Part shown: piece by piece, positions 1-10,358 of the stretch
How positions within the stretch are numbered: the stretch's first letter is position 1
Layout: each line of letters starts with the position of its first letter
Assembly (NCBI GenBank): GCA_034231615.1
Contig: CM067319.1
Coordinates: 9,364,391 to 9,428,390 of the forward strand
Source of the DNA: Meghimatium bilineatum
Taxonomy: Eukaryota; Mollusca; Gastropoda; Stylommatophora; Philomycidae
DNA length: 64,000 nt
Direction: 5' to 3'
Translations under genes and position numbers: made by a program
Notes under the pieces: model-generated
Told to the model about the DNA's origin: nothing
Database searches by the model: none
Seen by the model: only the letters and a program-made list of their open reading frames with translations

Positions 1-211
1 GTGCTGCCACACTAAAGAGAACAGTCCGCCAGGGTCGTAGTGCTGCCACACTAAAGAGATCAGTCCGCTAGGGTCGTAGTGGTGCCACACTAAAGAGATC
101 AGTCCGCCAGGGTCGTAGTGGTGCCACACTAAAGAGATCAGTCCGTCAGGGTCGTAGTGGTGCCACACTAAAGAGATCAGTCCGCCAGGGTCGTAGTGGT
201 GTCACACTAAA
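1..211. repeat. 39-bp minisatellite, about 5.4 copies, derived from a LINE 3' end
   Basis: Direct 39-bp period with few substitutions, running off the left edge. On the - strand each unit is 13 codons reading A-P-L-R-P-W-R-T-D-L-F-S-V. V-P-L-R-P-W-R-T is the last coding segment of the family G LINE at 45225-45900 (-), so the array looks amplified from a LINE terminus. Confidence 0.95.
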
Positions 212-779
212 GACATTAGCAGGTAAATTTCTCTAAACATGTATAACCTCAGCCATTCGGAAACAGCGTTAAAAAAATCACGCCCAGACCATTCCTAGAT
301 GTTATTGATCTATGATTTTTCTCTCTTCTCTTCTCCTTCCACTCTCAACTGTTCCATTTGGAGAATCGAATAACTAAACAAATAGGTTTTTTGACGCTAT
401 ACCATGCGAAATAAGCTATATACGGCCTGCTGACCACAAAAAGTTCTCCTCTGCTGATGAACAGTAATTTCTGATGCTACTGTTTCTCGGACGTTTAACA
501 AGTAAAACGGAAGAATGTTTAAGACAGTGGAACTATCATTAAGTCTATTATTACTTTGAACAACATTTACTTCAACCATTCTGTCCGACTACACCAGATT
601 TCAGATACGTAGTTTATTCTTTGATCTTTCGCTAAAAAATAGCGTAAAAAATAAATGCCTTTTCTTATTTGCTATTCGATAAACGGATTTCCTCCTGAAA
701 GCAATGGCAAACTACAAAAGTAATATGCCTAGTAATTATATTTTGTATATTCTGAACATATCATGGGCATTATATAAAA
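212..779. other. Unassigned AT-rich stretch
   Basis: Nothing recognisable on either strand; only short chance open frames such as 397-579 (-) without family resemblance. Confidence 0.5.
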
Positions 780-1125
780 CAATAGCAAAAGGAATCGCTG
801 CTTTCGAAATGAGATGCTACAGAAGAATTGTGCGTATACCACAAAAACAAATGAAGAAGTGTTAAGATCAATAAACTTCGACGGCTCCTTAATATCTTAA
901 CAAGAAAGCTGTGGTTTTTTTTTTTTTTTTTGTTGGTCATATAAAGACATAACAGAATGGAAAGATTAATAATGAAGGCAGAGTTAACGGCAACAGGGGA
1001 AGAGGTCGCCCAAGACGACGATGGTGCAGTTATATATCAGATTGCTTAACTAAACATGTCTCTAGCTGCGGCTGGTCGCCTCGTACAGAATCGCAGTGTT
1101 CAGAAAATGCATAAGGAAGACCACG
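780..1125 (+). mobile_element. LINE fragment, family J (reverse transcriptase C-terminal region)
   Basis: Conceptual translation shows F-E-M-R-C-Y-R-R-I-V-R-I-P, then V-G-H-I-K, then G-R-G-R-P-R-R-R-W-C-S, and a terminal Q-N-R-S-V-F-R-K-C. This is the order seen in the region after the reverse transcriptase domain of many animal LINEs. There are several stops and frame changes and a poly-T insertion near 915-931. The piece ends around 1125. A related fragment lies at 59783-60185. Confidence 0.8.
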
Positions 1126-1219
1126 TTCTGAAAAGAATATATCAAACGAGAGTTTTTTTTGTTTGTATCACTTACATTTTTCTTCTTGTTTTATACTTGT
1201 TCTGTTGCTGTTCATTTTA

Positions 1220-1223
<4 letters not shown>

Positions 1224-1254
<31 letters not shown>

Positions 1255-1256
1255 AC
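1224..1256. repeat. (CT)n microsatellite
   Basis: Uninterrupted CT dinucleotides followed by CACTCACTTTT. Two overlapping open frames crossing it are artefacts of the low-complexity tract. Confidence 0.95.
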
Positions 1257-1679
1257 TTTTCTTTTTCTTCCGTATCTCTTTTTTGGTTCATTACGGGAAG
1301 CAGTGGAAGATTTCCACTTTTTAAATATGATGCGTAGTTGCATTCACCTTTCGTGACCTCGCTGAACTCAGATCGATAGGTCTGCATCGATCTGCGCGCT
1401 ACGTACTAGGAGCCCCTCCCCGTGCTAAAGGTCATCAAGAGCCGGGAGAGGCATTCAGTGTGTAACGGGCAGACCGCTGGATTCGTCAGTAGTCTTAGCT
1501 ACTGTAAAATGTGTCTGGGTCGATATTTCGTTTCGATTTAATGTACGTATTTGTTTCGATAAACATGTGACCACAGTTTTTTTTTATTTCTCTCATCTTA
1601 TCTCCCTTATCATTTTCTTTTGCTCCCCTCTTACATCATGATTCTCTGTTTGTAATATTAATTTCTTGATGTTCTTTTT

Positions 1680-2199
1680 TGTCTCCGATGAGGACTTCTT
1701 AGTCGAAACGTCGTTTGTTTCTGTTGATGTCGTTAGTGCGTTGTGTATTTTGCTGTAACATTACCTAAGTATTTCTGTATTTACCCTCTTTACAATGTGT
1801 GCAACGTCACTCGCAACTTTAGTACGTTAGGTTGTTATCTAACACTGAGGATTTCTCCTTCTATCTTTAAGTCCCTGGTTCGAATCAGAGTTCATTAATT
1901 ATATTAAGAATTTCAGGAGTTCAAGGGCGTATATTGATTGACTTAATTGTACTTAAGCTTTCCCATAATACTCTGAAATTCTCAACGAACCGGCACGCAT
2001 ACTAGGAAGATTACAAGTCGTAGCAAGTGAAATCTTACCTTCAAGCAATTGTCTCAGAAGATCTTCGAAAAATTAACTTTGTAAATGAAACGTAACGAAC
2101 CGGAATATACGCGTGAGTTCTTGAGACAAGGCGAATAGCCAACAACTTCACTACGAAGACCCTCATTGTTAGTTTTGTAGTGACTTCTTTTTCTTTCGT
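1680..2199. repeat. Composite repeat: Penelope-like end plus tRNA-like SINE bodies (copy 1)
   Basis: On the + strand a hammerhead-like motif (CCGATGAGGACTTCTTAGTC then GAAACG) at 1688-1713 begins a dispersed retroelement-end family. A tRNA-like segment with a B-box GGTTCGAATC follows at about 1828-1900, and then a - strand tRNA-SINE body (about 1950-2150). The whole block recurs in inverse orientation at 9545-10090, next to the same LINE A 3' end, so the assembly was copied as a unit. Confidence 0.75.
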
Positions 2200-2705
2200 T
2201 CACTTGAAACATGTCTATATCTGTAATTCTGCCGCCTGAATAAAACTCACTGTCTTTTGTAGTTCATACAGTGTCCAATGGAGCTTTGATTCCAGTGTTG
2301 TTTCCTCTAACCAATACAAACAATATGACTGCCTCAGCGTTTTATACACAGAACACTCTTGAAGTATATGTTTGGCACTCTGTGCTGTCTGTCCACATGT
2401 ACACATGGCCGTGTTGTCAATCTTGAACTTTGTATACATGTGACTGCGGAGTCGGTTGTGTCCTGTTCTGAGACGTAGAATTATAACTTGTTCTGGTCTG
2501 TTCATAATGTGATAGTCATCTTGTGTTGGTGTTTGTTGCTATTTTTTATTGCCTTGATCATCTGTTTTTTTTCTGATTGTAGGTGATTGGTACATCTGGT
2601 GGTCTTTGGCAGCACCTTCCTTGCCTAATTGGTCTTTTCATTTCCTAGTATTCCACAGTGAGAGGGTATCCACCGCATAGTTACCCTATACTCGTGAGAC
2701 AGTTA
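2200..2705 (-). mobile_element. LINE fragment, family A (RNase H end and Cys-rich C-terminus)
   Basis: Reading leftwards: the end of an RNase H domain (W-I-P-S-H-C-G-I type), then R-P-E-Q-V-I-I-L-R-L-R-T-G-H, then C-T-C-G-Q-T-A-Q-S-A-K-H-I-L-Q-E-C (a C-x-C-x8-H-x4-C motif), ending near 2215. It is the same family as 13899-14612 and 24740-25800, 5'-truncated and frameshifted between the RNase H and C-terminal parts. Confidence 0.9.
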
Positions 2706-3307
2706 CTAGGTAGTTTTTATAAGTATGTTAGTTTTCCACTTGCATCTATCAAGAATACCACGGGAATGTGGGCTAGAGTAGTTTAGTGTAGTGACTCCTG
2801 TTGATGTGGGTTGCATATAAACTTGTGACTTATTTTTTTAATGAATTCTTTTTAGTTCATTTGGGATTACCGATAGAATCTACAATGTTACGTTCTCAAT
2901 GTAGTACTCTCGACTAGTGTTCACGCACAGCTGCTCTACCATGCGCTAGCGTACACTATTTTATCTATTGGCGCACATAGTTTGGACTTTACGCACACTG
3001 CTTGAGTATATAAATGTGTGTAAAAGTTCCTATAATAAAATGTCGAATTATTGTAAATTTAACATTTTGAAGAAGATGAGCTATTTTTAGGTAACGTTTT
3101 GCCAAGAAAAACTATTGTTCAAAACTTCTAAACACATGCGATAGATGTCTGCTCACAAAGACTCTTTTCTTAGAGGGGAAAAAAATTTACACTAAAAAAT
3201 GCTGATGTTTTCGACTCAAGTATAAGGAACCCAATCTTCCATGCATTTTGACCACTTTTGTTACTACAAGTTTATTTTAATAAGGAGAGCTGTATTTGTT
3301 ACTCGTC
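2706..3307. other. Unassigned stretch
   Basis: No coding or repeat family recognised. The text 2900-2960 (ACGCACAGCTGCTCTACC...) is weakly tRNA-SINE-like but too decayed to call. Confidence 0.4.
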
Positions 3308-3500
3308 TGATGATGATGTTCCTCCTCCGCAAGCGAAGATGAGCATGGCATGAGGAACAATAAATGCGATGAGGGGGGGAGTGTCTAATTTGGTTTGTGA
3401 GTTCGTAGGTGTCCAATGAGTCCGATTCGTGCACGGAAGGTTCTATTGCAGTGCATGCAGGAGTGCTGAAGGTTCGGGGTAGGAGAGTTTTCGGGTTTAT
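3308..3500 (-). mobile_element. LINE 3' end, family D (zinc-finger-like C-terminus)
   Basis: On the - strand the peptide C-M-H-C-N-R-T-F-R-A-R-I-G-L-I-G-H-L-R-T-H is followed by a stop: a C2H2-like terminus characteristic of one group of animal LINEs. The 3' tail downstream reads CATCATCAGACGAG. The same end is seen at 7078-7215 (-), and divergent ones at 13115-13350 (-), 13520-13875 (+) and 34480-34640 (+). Confidence 0.85.
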
Positions 3501-3734
3501 TCTTCTTTCGCTTGTTACTCTTCTACCATAGTCTAACCCAGTTTATTAGGACATGCGGACTTGCTAGAGTAGCTTCTTGAACTTTGATTTATCTACAACT
3601 TTCATTGACAAGCACCACAACGTATACGCAAAGTAACTAATGAAAATCGTGAATCAGCCATGATGAGTGACGCATTTCTCAGTCGCCTATCTCTAAAGTA
3701 GGTCCTGGCCACGACCGTCTTCCCCAAGACCTGT

Positions 3735-3905
3735 TATCTACAAGTGTCACGTGACCGGAAGGGGCTCTAATTGGGCTTTCGGTTGGCCACTATTTATATA
3801 CATGGAATCTACTTGGGTATTTTTCGCATCCGATTCCAAGTATGTAAATAGTGACCAATCGACTGCCTAAAAATAATCAAAATCGTAACGAATGGGGTAC
3901 TCATT
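3735..3905. repeat. Dispersed hairpin repeat, copy 1 (imperfect inverted repeat)
   Basis: GGTTGGCCACTATTTATATA and the inverse of TGTAAATAGTGACCAATC form imperfect arms of about 30 bp around a 35-bp centre. Similar sequences occur at 4375-4545, 40200-40400, 41925-42085 and 44585-44770. No terminal duplication is clear; it could be a small foldback element. Confidence 0.6.
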
Positions 3906-4374
3906 AATTAAATTGAAAGGTCTTTATGGAGACGGTCATACTCTGGCTGTACCCACTCAGGTTACGACCTGGTTCCCGTAAAAACGTTTACTCAGTTCCC
4001 CGTTTCCCTCGAGTAATTCTCTCAAAGAACAGAAATGTTCAATCTACAAATGACACATTAAGGCACATCAGAGAAACAAGCGCAATAACAACCTGGTTTA
4101 ATAACAGTTTGCAATCTTCTACCATACAGTCTAGACTGCAAAACCATAAACCCACATAAATCATATGTATGTGTTTGATGTAGGACACAAGTCAACACTA
4201 ATTGTACACTAATTGTAAACTTGTGCGATTACAGAAAAACATGCATGGATTACTTGATACAAGGAAATCAATCGGGGTTAGCACGTCACAGTTACAGTTG
4301 GTTGAAAACTAAAAACATTGCTATCGACCGTAAAGGCTTGCGAGCAGAATCGAAACAAAATTTTTAAATGTCAC
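3906..4374. other. Unassigned stretch
   Basis: Contains a 77-codon open frame (3926-4159, +) with no recognisable domain or splice context; probably chance. Confidence 0.4.
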
Positions 4375-4545
4375 GTTTTGGATTATTTCTATGCATTTCC
4401 TTGATCAGCGTTAGTAGATGACACAAAGTATATACACAGTGATCAACGAAAAGAACGGAAATAATATATCACGTACGAGGGCTTCTTTTCATTCTGCTTT
4501 TAGGTCTGTTATGACAATATCCACGCCAAAAAAATGCACGTGGCT
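4375..4545. repeat. Dispersed hairpin repeat, copy 2
   Basis: Shares TATATACACAGTGATCAACG and the GGGCTTCTTTTCATTC block with the other copies of the 3735 family. More decayed; the inverted arms are weak. Confidence 0.45.
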
Positions 4546-4786
4546 CCCTTACATTATATACTTACATTCATGACTGTCTGTAATATAAAACCTATTGGCT
4601 GATGGCAAAACAGCCTCCTAAAATGACTAATTTAAAATTCCTCGTGATTTTCATTCGTCACCAGGATTAAACTTGCGTGGACAGCCAATCACGGTGAAAG
4701 TCAAGTAAGATAGTTTAGAAGGCTGTTTCCCAATTAGAAAATGTCTTAGAATGTCAACTTATACTGTGGAATCGCTCTATAGCGCA

Positions 4787-4940
4787 TCATTTTATAACAA
4801 GTTTCCCTATATGACATCATTTTATAACAAGTTTCCCTATATGACATCATTTTATAACAAGTTTCTCTATATGACATCATTTTATAACAATTTTCCCTAT
4901 ATGACATCATTTTATAACAAGTTTCCCTATATGACAACAT
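4787..4940. repeat. 30-bp minisatellite, about 5 copies
   Basis: Unit ACATCATTTTATAACAAGTT followed by TCCCTATATG, with a few substitutions. Because 30 is a multiple of three, both strands stay open across it and give spurious repetitive open frames. Confidence 0.95.
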
Positions 4941-5426
4941 TTTTCAAAACTCCCAGTTATATTTATTATATAATCTGTGTCTTGTATATAGCTAATTTCT
5001 CATATAACAAACATATATTGTCAGTCCAGACCAAGTTGTTATAACGAGATTCCATTATATTGTCATAACAAATGACCAAATGACATATGGACTTGTATCT
5101 TACGTTCAAAGAGTCGTGGCTTCGGAATAGGCGTTACTCCCATATCAAACATACAAAGAAATATGGAAGAAATTCTATAATATAACAGCCGGCAAGAACG
5201 TATGTCAAACTCTTGGCTCACAAACAATAACAGGAACAAGTACATCTAAAGTAGAAAGAAAAGAAAGTCGTTAACGAGAGAAAACAATAAATCGTGATTT
5301 TTTTTTTACCTGATTTCACCTTCTTTTTCTGTGACATGAAAAATAACTCAACCAGAAAATGCTTAATTTATTATTCCTATCCCAGAATTATATTTTTGTG
5401 TGTAGTTATTTTAGTAGTTGTTTCTA
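4941..5426. other. Unassigned stretch
   Basis: AT-rich; no coding or repeat family recognised. Confidence 0.4.
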
Positions 5427-5652
5427 GGAGCCGCGTAGCGCAGTGGTTAGCGCACTAGCTTCGCATATGAGTGGTCCTGGGTCATTCCCCAGTTGAGGCA
5501 AACGGCTCCCGGGTCGACCCAGCCTTAAATGGGTACCGGATTAATTCGGGAAGTAAAGACTGCGAGGGAGAGGAGATGGCTACCGCCTTCATTTGCAGAG
5601 CCTCTGAAATGTGAAACGGAATTAATGGGTTACTTTACTTACTTACTTACTA
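5427..5652 (+). mobile_element. tRNA-derived SINE with (CTTA)n tail
   Basis: The head has a clear polymerase III A-box, TAGCGCAGTGGTTAGCGCA, and a degenerate B-box region (GGTCCTGGGTCATTCC where GGTTCGATTCC is expected). A non-tRNA body follows and the element ends in ACTTTACTTACTTACTTACT. It appears full-length and comparatively young. Confidence 0.9.
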
Positions 5653-5714
5653 TTTTAGTGACATCAATTATAACTTCACCATACTGAAGTAGCATGTTGT
5701 GTCAGAAAAAAAGA

Positions 5715-5910
5715 CCGTAAACCCTGATACAACGCATTCTTTCTCCTGACTACATCCTGCTAATTTGCAGGAGTCTGAGAGAGACTACAGAAGAAAAAAA
5801 AAATCCTTCCTAAAAAATACTTAGCCGAAGTGTATTATCTATAGTACTATGTCTTCTTCTACTGCCTTCGTTCTCAAACTCCTGCAGATTAGCAGCATGT
5901 GGTCCGAAAT
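5715..5910. mobile_element. Two inverted partial copies of the (GAA)-tailed SINE family B
   Basis: 5720-5805 (+) carries ACAACGCATTCTTTCTCCTG and an ending like TGCAGGAGTCTGAGAGA. 5855-5910 (-) carries the same end read from the other strand (TTCTCAAACTCCTGCAGATT). Both are truncated relative to 9092-9250. Confidence 0.6.
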
Positions 5911-6104
5911 GTTCTCCTGTGTACACTGAAATCTTTCGTAATCATAATATGTAAACGTGGCAGCTTCTCGTATATTCCTGTTTCTAATCGGTAGCTACAC
6001 ATTGTATCAGGAAGGAAGTGTTCTGTCTTTAGACGTCTGCCATTACTTATCTGCCCCCGTATCTTATCCATTACTTGTCATATACTTTTGTAAAGTAATG
6101 ATAC

Positions 6105-6620
6105 GGTAACTACTGAGTCATTTCGAATTCTTCCTGGTAGCGGGTCCAAACAGCCAGGCAGTCAATCTTCCAGCACATAAGCACTTTATCTGTATACTGG
6201 TGTTGACAGCTCAACGATCGCATCACATGTTATTTCATCGATCTGTTGAATGTATGGCTATTTTCATATTTTATTTAGCAGGTGACGTCTGTTGTAGAAA
6301 AACGCTAAAAACTGCCAAGATCTTTGCTTTATTTGTATGTCATTTTTGTTCACGTTTGTCTCTCAGAAGTGCTCTAAAAGTTCCTGCACCTTTGCCTAAT
6401 ATCGATCTCCATATACCTCGGTTTCCAATCAAATTTTTCCGGATATTATAGTCATTAGATAAGTCTTTCATTACTGCCTTGCCTATATCTTTGTATCTCA
6501 GTAGTCGCCTGACTAAAACTCATTTCCCTTTCGAAAGTTCGTCAAATAATATTTGCTTTAGAATACGGTTGTTGATTGCACCACTTTTGAAGGGTGATGC
6601 CCAATGATTCAACAAGACTG
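6105..6620 (-). mobile_element. LINE fragment, family D-like (region after the reverse transcriptase)
   Basis: Leftward translation gives E-L-S-K-G-K-R-V-L-V-R-R, K-D-L-S-N-D-Y-N-I and N-R-G-I-W-R-S, in the order typical of the region after the reverse transcriptase in D-type LINEs (E-L-x-x-G-K-R ... W-R). Stops and frame changes are present, and the zinc-finger-like end is decayed. Confidence 0.65.
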
Positions 6621-6666
6621 TATAATTTGCTTTTGACGATTAATATGGAGCTGTTGAATGTAGTTC

Positions 6667-6825
6667 CGCCAAAGATGGATGTGTCGGGCAATTGGCGCAA
6701 ATAAAACGGCGACACAACGCATTTCCATTCTCTGGACTACATCCTACCCAAAATCTAGTGGGACCATGGTCCTCTACAAAGGAGATCCAGCTGGAGTTTG
6801 AGAATGAACACTGAAGAAGAAGAAT
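6667..6825 (+). mobile_element. SINE family B, (GAA)n tail
   Basis: About 160 bp beginning GCCAAAGATGGATGTGTCGG and ending GAGTTTGAGAATGAACACTG then (AAG)n. The same order is seen at 9092, 12285, 18518 and 62010. No tRNA head is visible in these short copies; the 3' end resembles that of LINE family A. Confidence 0.8.
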
Positions 6826-7077
6826 CTAGTAATATTAAAAACCATCCAGAACAGGAGCAGTGCTTCGGATTGTTGCGAGTGCAAAAACTACAGCATCATT
6901 CGGTACTTAATCAGAATGTCGGTGATTATGTCACTAGAAACATATATGACCGTGCGTGTAGTTCTATCACACACTATTGTTTTTTATTGTTGATGTCACT
7001 ACAAACATACACGGTCTTGTGTGTAGTTTCATCATAAACAACTTTTATTTGACAAGTTTCTATGAAATTCTATATTA

Positions 7078-7215
7078 AAGGCAATGGTGTTCCTACTCCG
7101 CAAGAGAAGATGTGCATGACATTAAGATGGAACAAATTTGTTTTGAGTGTTTGTGAGTCCTCAGATGGCTGATAAGCCAATCCGCGGTCTGAAAGAAGGA
7201 ATACAGTAGGCCCTA
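7078..7215 (-). mobile_element. LINE 3' end, family D
   Basis: On the - strand W-L-I-S-H-L-R-T-H-K-H precedes the stop, and the flanking tail (CTCCGCAAGAGAAGATG on +) matches that of 3308-3500. Confidence 0.75.
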
Positions 7216-7636
7216 AGATGAGTAAAAACAGTCTGAACTCATCTGTTATTTGATCACCGTTGAATCATCTGTAATGTTCTAGGCTGTTCGTAATCTTTAA
7301 TACCCGATCTGACTGACTGTTCCAGGCTGGATGGTCAAGATTTATGGTTTCCCAAGAGCTTCGGTCAACCCTGAAATGTTAGAGAAATGTCTTCAAGTAG
7401 TCATTGTAACGTTTCTTCTGTCGTCCTGTTGAACACTTATCCCTCACAGAGTTCAACGTAAATAAACCGTTCATAATAAACGTTACATGAGATATGAACC
7501 AGAGTCTCAGAACACGGTTTCTCATGAGTACTCAGATGCCGAGTCAGTGGGGGTTGACCAGAATGCTAGTGCCTGACTAGAAGTAGCAATATCGCCATTT
7601 CTAGACCTTTGCAGAACGTAAACCCTGATATCCTGT
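7216..7636. other. Unassigned stretch
   Basis: No family recognised; decayed sequence between a LINE end and a minisatellite. Confidence 0.4.
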
Positions 7637-8600
7637 TTTCAAGTGGTTGTTTGACCAACTGAAGTCATGTTTATTTCAAGTGGTTGTTTGAACAACTGAA
7701 GTCATGTTTATTTCAAGTGGTTGTTTGACCAAGTGAAGTCATGTTTATTTCACGTGGTTGTTTGAACAACTGAAGTCATGTTTATTTCAAGTGGTTGTTT
7801 GAACAACTGAATTCATGTTTATTTCAAGTGGTTGTTTGACCAAGTGAAGTCATGTTTATTTCACGTGGTTGTTTGAACAACTGAATTCATGTTTATTTCA
7901 AGTGGTTGTTTGACCAACTGAAGTCATGTTTATTTCACGTGGTTGTTTGAACAACTGAATTCATGTTTATTTCAAGTGGTTGTTTGAACAACTGAATTCA
8001 TGTTTATTTCAAGTGGTTGTTTGACCAACTGAATTCATGTTTATTTCAAGTGGTTGTTAGAACAACTGAATTTATGTTTATTTCAAGTGGTTGTTTGAAC
8101 AACTGAAGTCATGTTTATTTCAATTGGTTGTTTGAACAACTGAATTCATGTTTATTTCAAGTGGTTGTTTGACCAACTGAAGTCATGTTTATTTCAAGTG
8201 GTTGTTTGAACAACTGAATTCATGTTTATTTCAAGTGGTTGTTTGACCAACTGAAGTCATGTTTATTTCAAGTGGTTGTTTGAGCAACTGAATTCATGTT
8301 TATTTCAAGTGGTTGTTTGACCAACTGAAGTCATGTTTATTTCAAGTGGTTGTTTAAACAACTGAAGTCATGTTTATTTCAAGTGGTTGTTTGAACAACT
8401 GAAGTCATGTTTATTTCAAGTGGTTGTTTGACCAACTGAATTCATGTTTATTTCAAGTGGTTGTTTGAACAACTGAAGTCATGTTTATTTCAAGTGGTTG
8501 TTTGAACAACTGAAGTCATGTTTATTTCAAGTGGTTGTTTTACCAACTGAAGTCATGTTTATTTCAAGTGGTTGTTTGACCAACTGAAGTCATGTTTATT
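7637..8600. repeat. 37-bp minisatellite, about 26 copies
   Basis: Unit TTCAAGTGGTTGTTTGAMCA followed by ACTGAAKTCATGTTTAT. Units differ mainly at two places: GACCAA/GAACAA and GAAGTC/GAATTC. The variants are interspersed, so the array is not a simple recent amplification. Confidence 0.97.
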
Positions 8601-8859
8601 CCCGAGAACGAATGACGAATGAAACTGAAATCAGGGTCATATTTTTTATCTGCAGCTTGGGAGGGAGAATGACCTAACATTACAGTAATAAAAGTAAGAC
8701 CCATAACCGGTTTGGATCGTAAGCGTGCCATGATGGAGACATCGGAACAATAAGCTTTCCAATCGCATGTGTCTTCAGCTATTCAGACGAGTTTGTAAAA
8801 ATCATGACCAGTCCTTTCTTTGATGTTTTCAATACGTTATTTTCTTTGTCCACAACTTT
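8601..8859. other. Unassigned stretch
   Basis: No family recognised between the minisatellite and the next SINE. Confidence 0.4.
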
Positions 8860-9075
8860 GGGACATTTCTGGCTTAGTGGTTAAGCCGTTCGCGCTGTGC
8901 TCAAGAGGTCGCGAGTTTAAATCCGCCTCGCGTCGTCTTGTTTATAAGTTCACTTTTTTCTGGGATTATCCATTGAAGTTACGGGGTACTATAGCTATTA
9001 GTGGTACTTTCGACTAGCGGTGCGCCACTTTGTTAAGAGCTATGGAGCACATATGGAGTAACCAGATTACAGTTA
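8860..9075 (+). mobile_element. tRNA-derived SINE, family S2
   Basis: tRNA-like head: TTAGTGGTTAAGCCGTTCGC (A-box region) and GTCGCGAGTTTAAATCCGCC (B-box region). A conserved body follows (TCGTCTTGTTTATAAGTTCA, GTGGTACTTTCGACTAGCGG, GGAGCACATATGGAGTAACC). Other copies: 9610-9800 (+), 21375-21575 (-), 34675-34880 (+), 40430-40690 (+), 44880-45032 (-), 1950-2150 (-). Confidence 0.88.
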
Positions 9076-9091
9076 AGCAAATCTCTACCCC

Positions 9092-9250
9092 GCCGAAGAC
9101 GGATGTGTAGGGCCATTGGCGCAAATAAAACGGCGACACAACGCATTTCCATTCTCTGGACTACACCCTTCTGGAAATCTAATAGGACCATGGTCCTAAT
9201 ACAAGAGATATCCAGTGGGAGTTTGAGAATGAACGATCAAGAAGAAAAAG
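9092..9250 (+). mobile_element. SINE family B, (GAA)n tail
   Basis: Begins GCCGAAGACGGATGTGTAGG and ends GAGTTTGAGAATGAACGATC then AAGAAGAAA. Close to 6667-6825 and 18518-18678. Confidence 0.85.
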
Positions 9251-9469
9251 AGAAATCTCTACATTTTCTCTTACCGTCTCTTCTCCTTTCACCCTCGACT
9301 GCTCTTGCAAAAAAAATTTATAAAGTGAGTTTTAGATATCTCATTACGTGTCGAAGCCAAACACGTTTACGCCGTTTCACCACTGCCATAAGTGGTTTTT
9401 GATAACCTGCAAGTTTGTGTAGTTGCCGACGGATATATTTGTCTTGCATTCTATATACACCTTGTGAAC

Positions 9470-9560
9470 CAAAGCTCTATGGGCCACTGTGTGAACTAAA
9501 AAAGACAGGGAGTTTTATTTAGGAGATAGAATTACAGATATATACATGTTTCAAGTGAAT
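9470..9560 (+). mobile_element. LINE family A, last 90 bp only
   Basis: Encodes the terminal K-L-Y-G-x-L-Y-E-L-K-K ... E-L-Q-I equivalent and the 3' UTR GTTTCAAGTGAATGAAAGAG. Severely 5'-truncated. It is followed at once by the composite repeat 9561-10090, as in copy 1 (1680-2705, inverse). Confidence 0.85.
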
Positions 9561-10090
9561 GAAAGAGGAAGAATAAGTCACTATAACACTAAAAAATGAG
9601 GGTCTTCGTAGTGAAGTTGTTGGCTATTCGCCTTGTGCACAAAAACTCGCGCGCAGATTGCGGTTTGTTACTTTTTGTTTACAAAGTTAATTTTTCTAAT
9701 GTCTTCTGGGACAATCGCTTGAAGTTAAGACTTTACTTGCTATGAGTTGTAATCTTCGTAGTATGTGCCACGTCGTTGAGAGTGTCAGAGTACTGTGGAA
9801 AATCTTATGTACAATTAAGTCAATCATCTGCACCCTTTGAGTCATAAGATCCTTAATATAATTAATGAGCTGAGATTCGAACCAGTGACGTAATGATAGA
9901 GAGGTAAATCCTCAGTGTTAGAGAACAACCTAACGTACTAAAGATGCGAGTACTGGTGCAACACAGAGTAAAGAGAGGGAAAATAAAGATACGTAAGGTG
10001 TGTTGCAGCAAAATACAAAACACACTAACGACATCAACAAACCAAATGACGTCTAAGATGTCTTCATCGGAGACAAAAACGAACATTAAT
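9561..10090. repeat. Composite repeat, copy 2 (inverse of 1680-2199)
   Basis: Contains a + strand S2 SINE body (about 9610-9800), a - strand tRNA-like piece with a B-box read as TTCGAACCAG at about 9876, and a - strand Penelope-like end with the hammerhead-like motif at about 10040-10080. Element order and spacing match copy 1. Confidence 0.8.
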
Positions 10091-10139
10091 ATTAAACTAC
10101 CGTCACTCCCAGTTCTATAGTAACCCAAATGACTCCATA

Positions 10140-10194
10140 TTATACACACGCGCACACACACACACACACACACAAACACACATATATATATATA
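10140..10194. repeat. (CA)n and (TA)n microsatellite
   Basis: CACACA tract passing into TATATATATATA; it forms the left flank of the transposon at 10195. Confidence 0.95.
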
Positions 10195-10358
10195 CAGGGC
10201 CGGTCTTAGGCCATTGCAACCTATGCGGCCGCAGTGGGTCCCGCACTTCATAGGCCCATAAATTCATATTAGAATTTATTTTATTATCCTCTTCCCTACC
10301 CAGACTGGGCCCCGCGCAATACGTTTCGCATTGGGCCCCCCATTTGTTAGGGCCGGCC

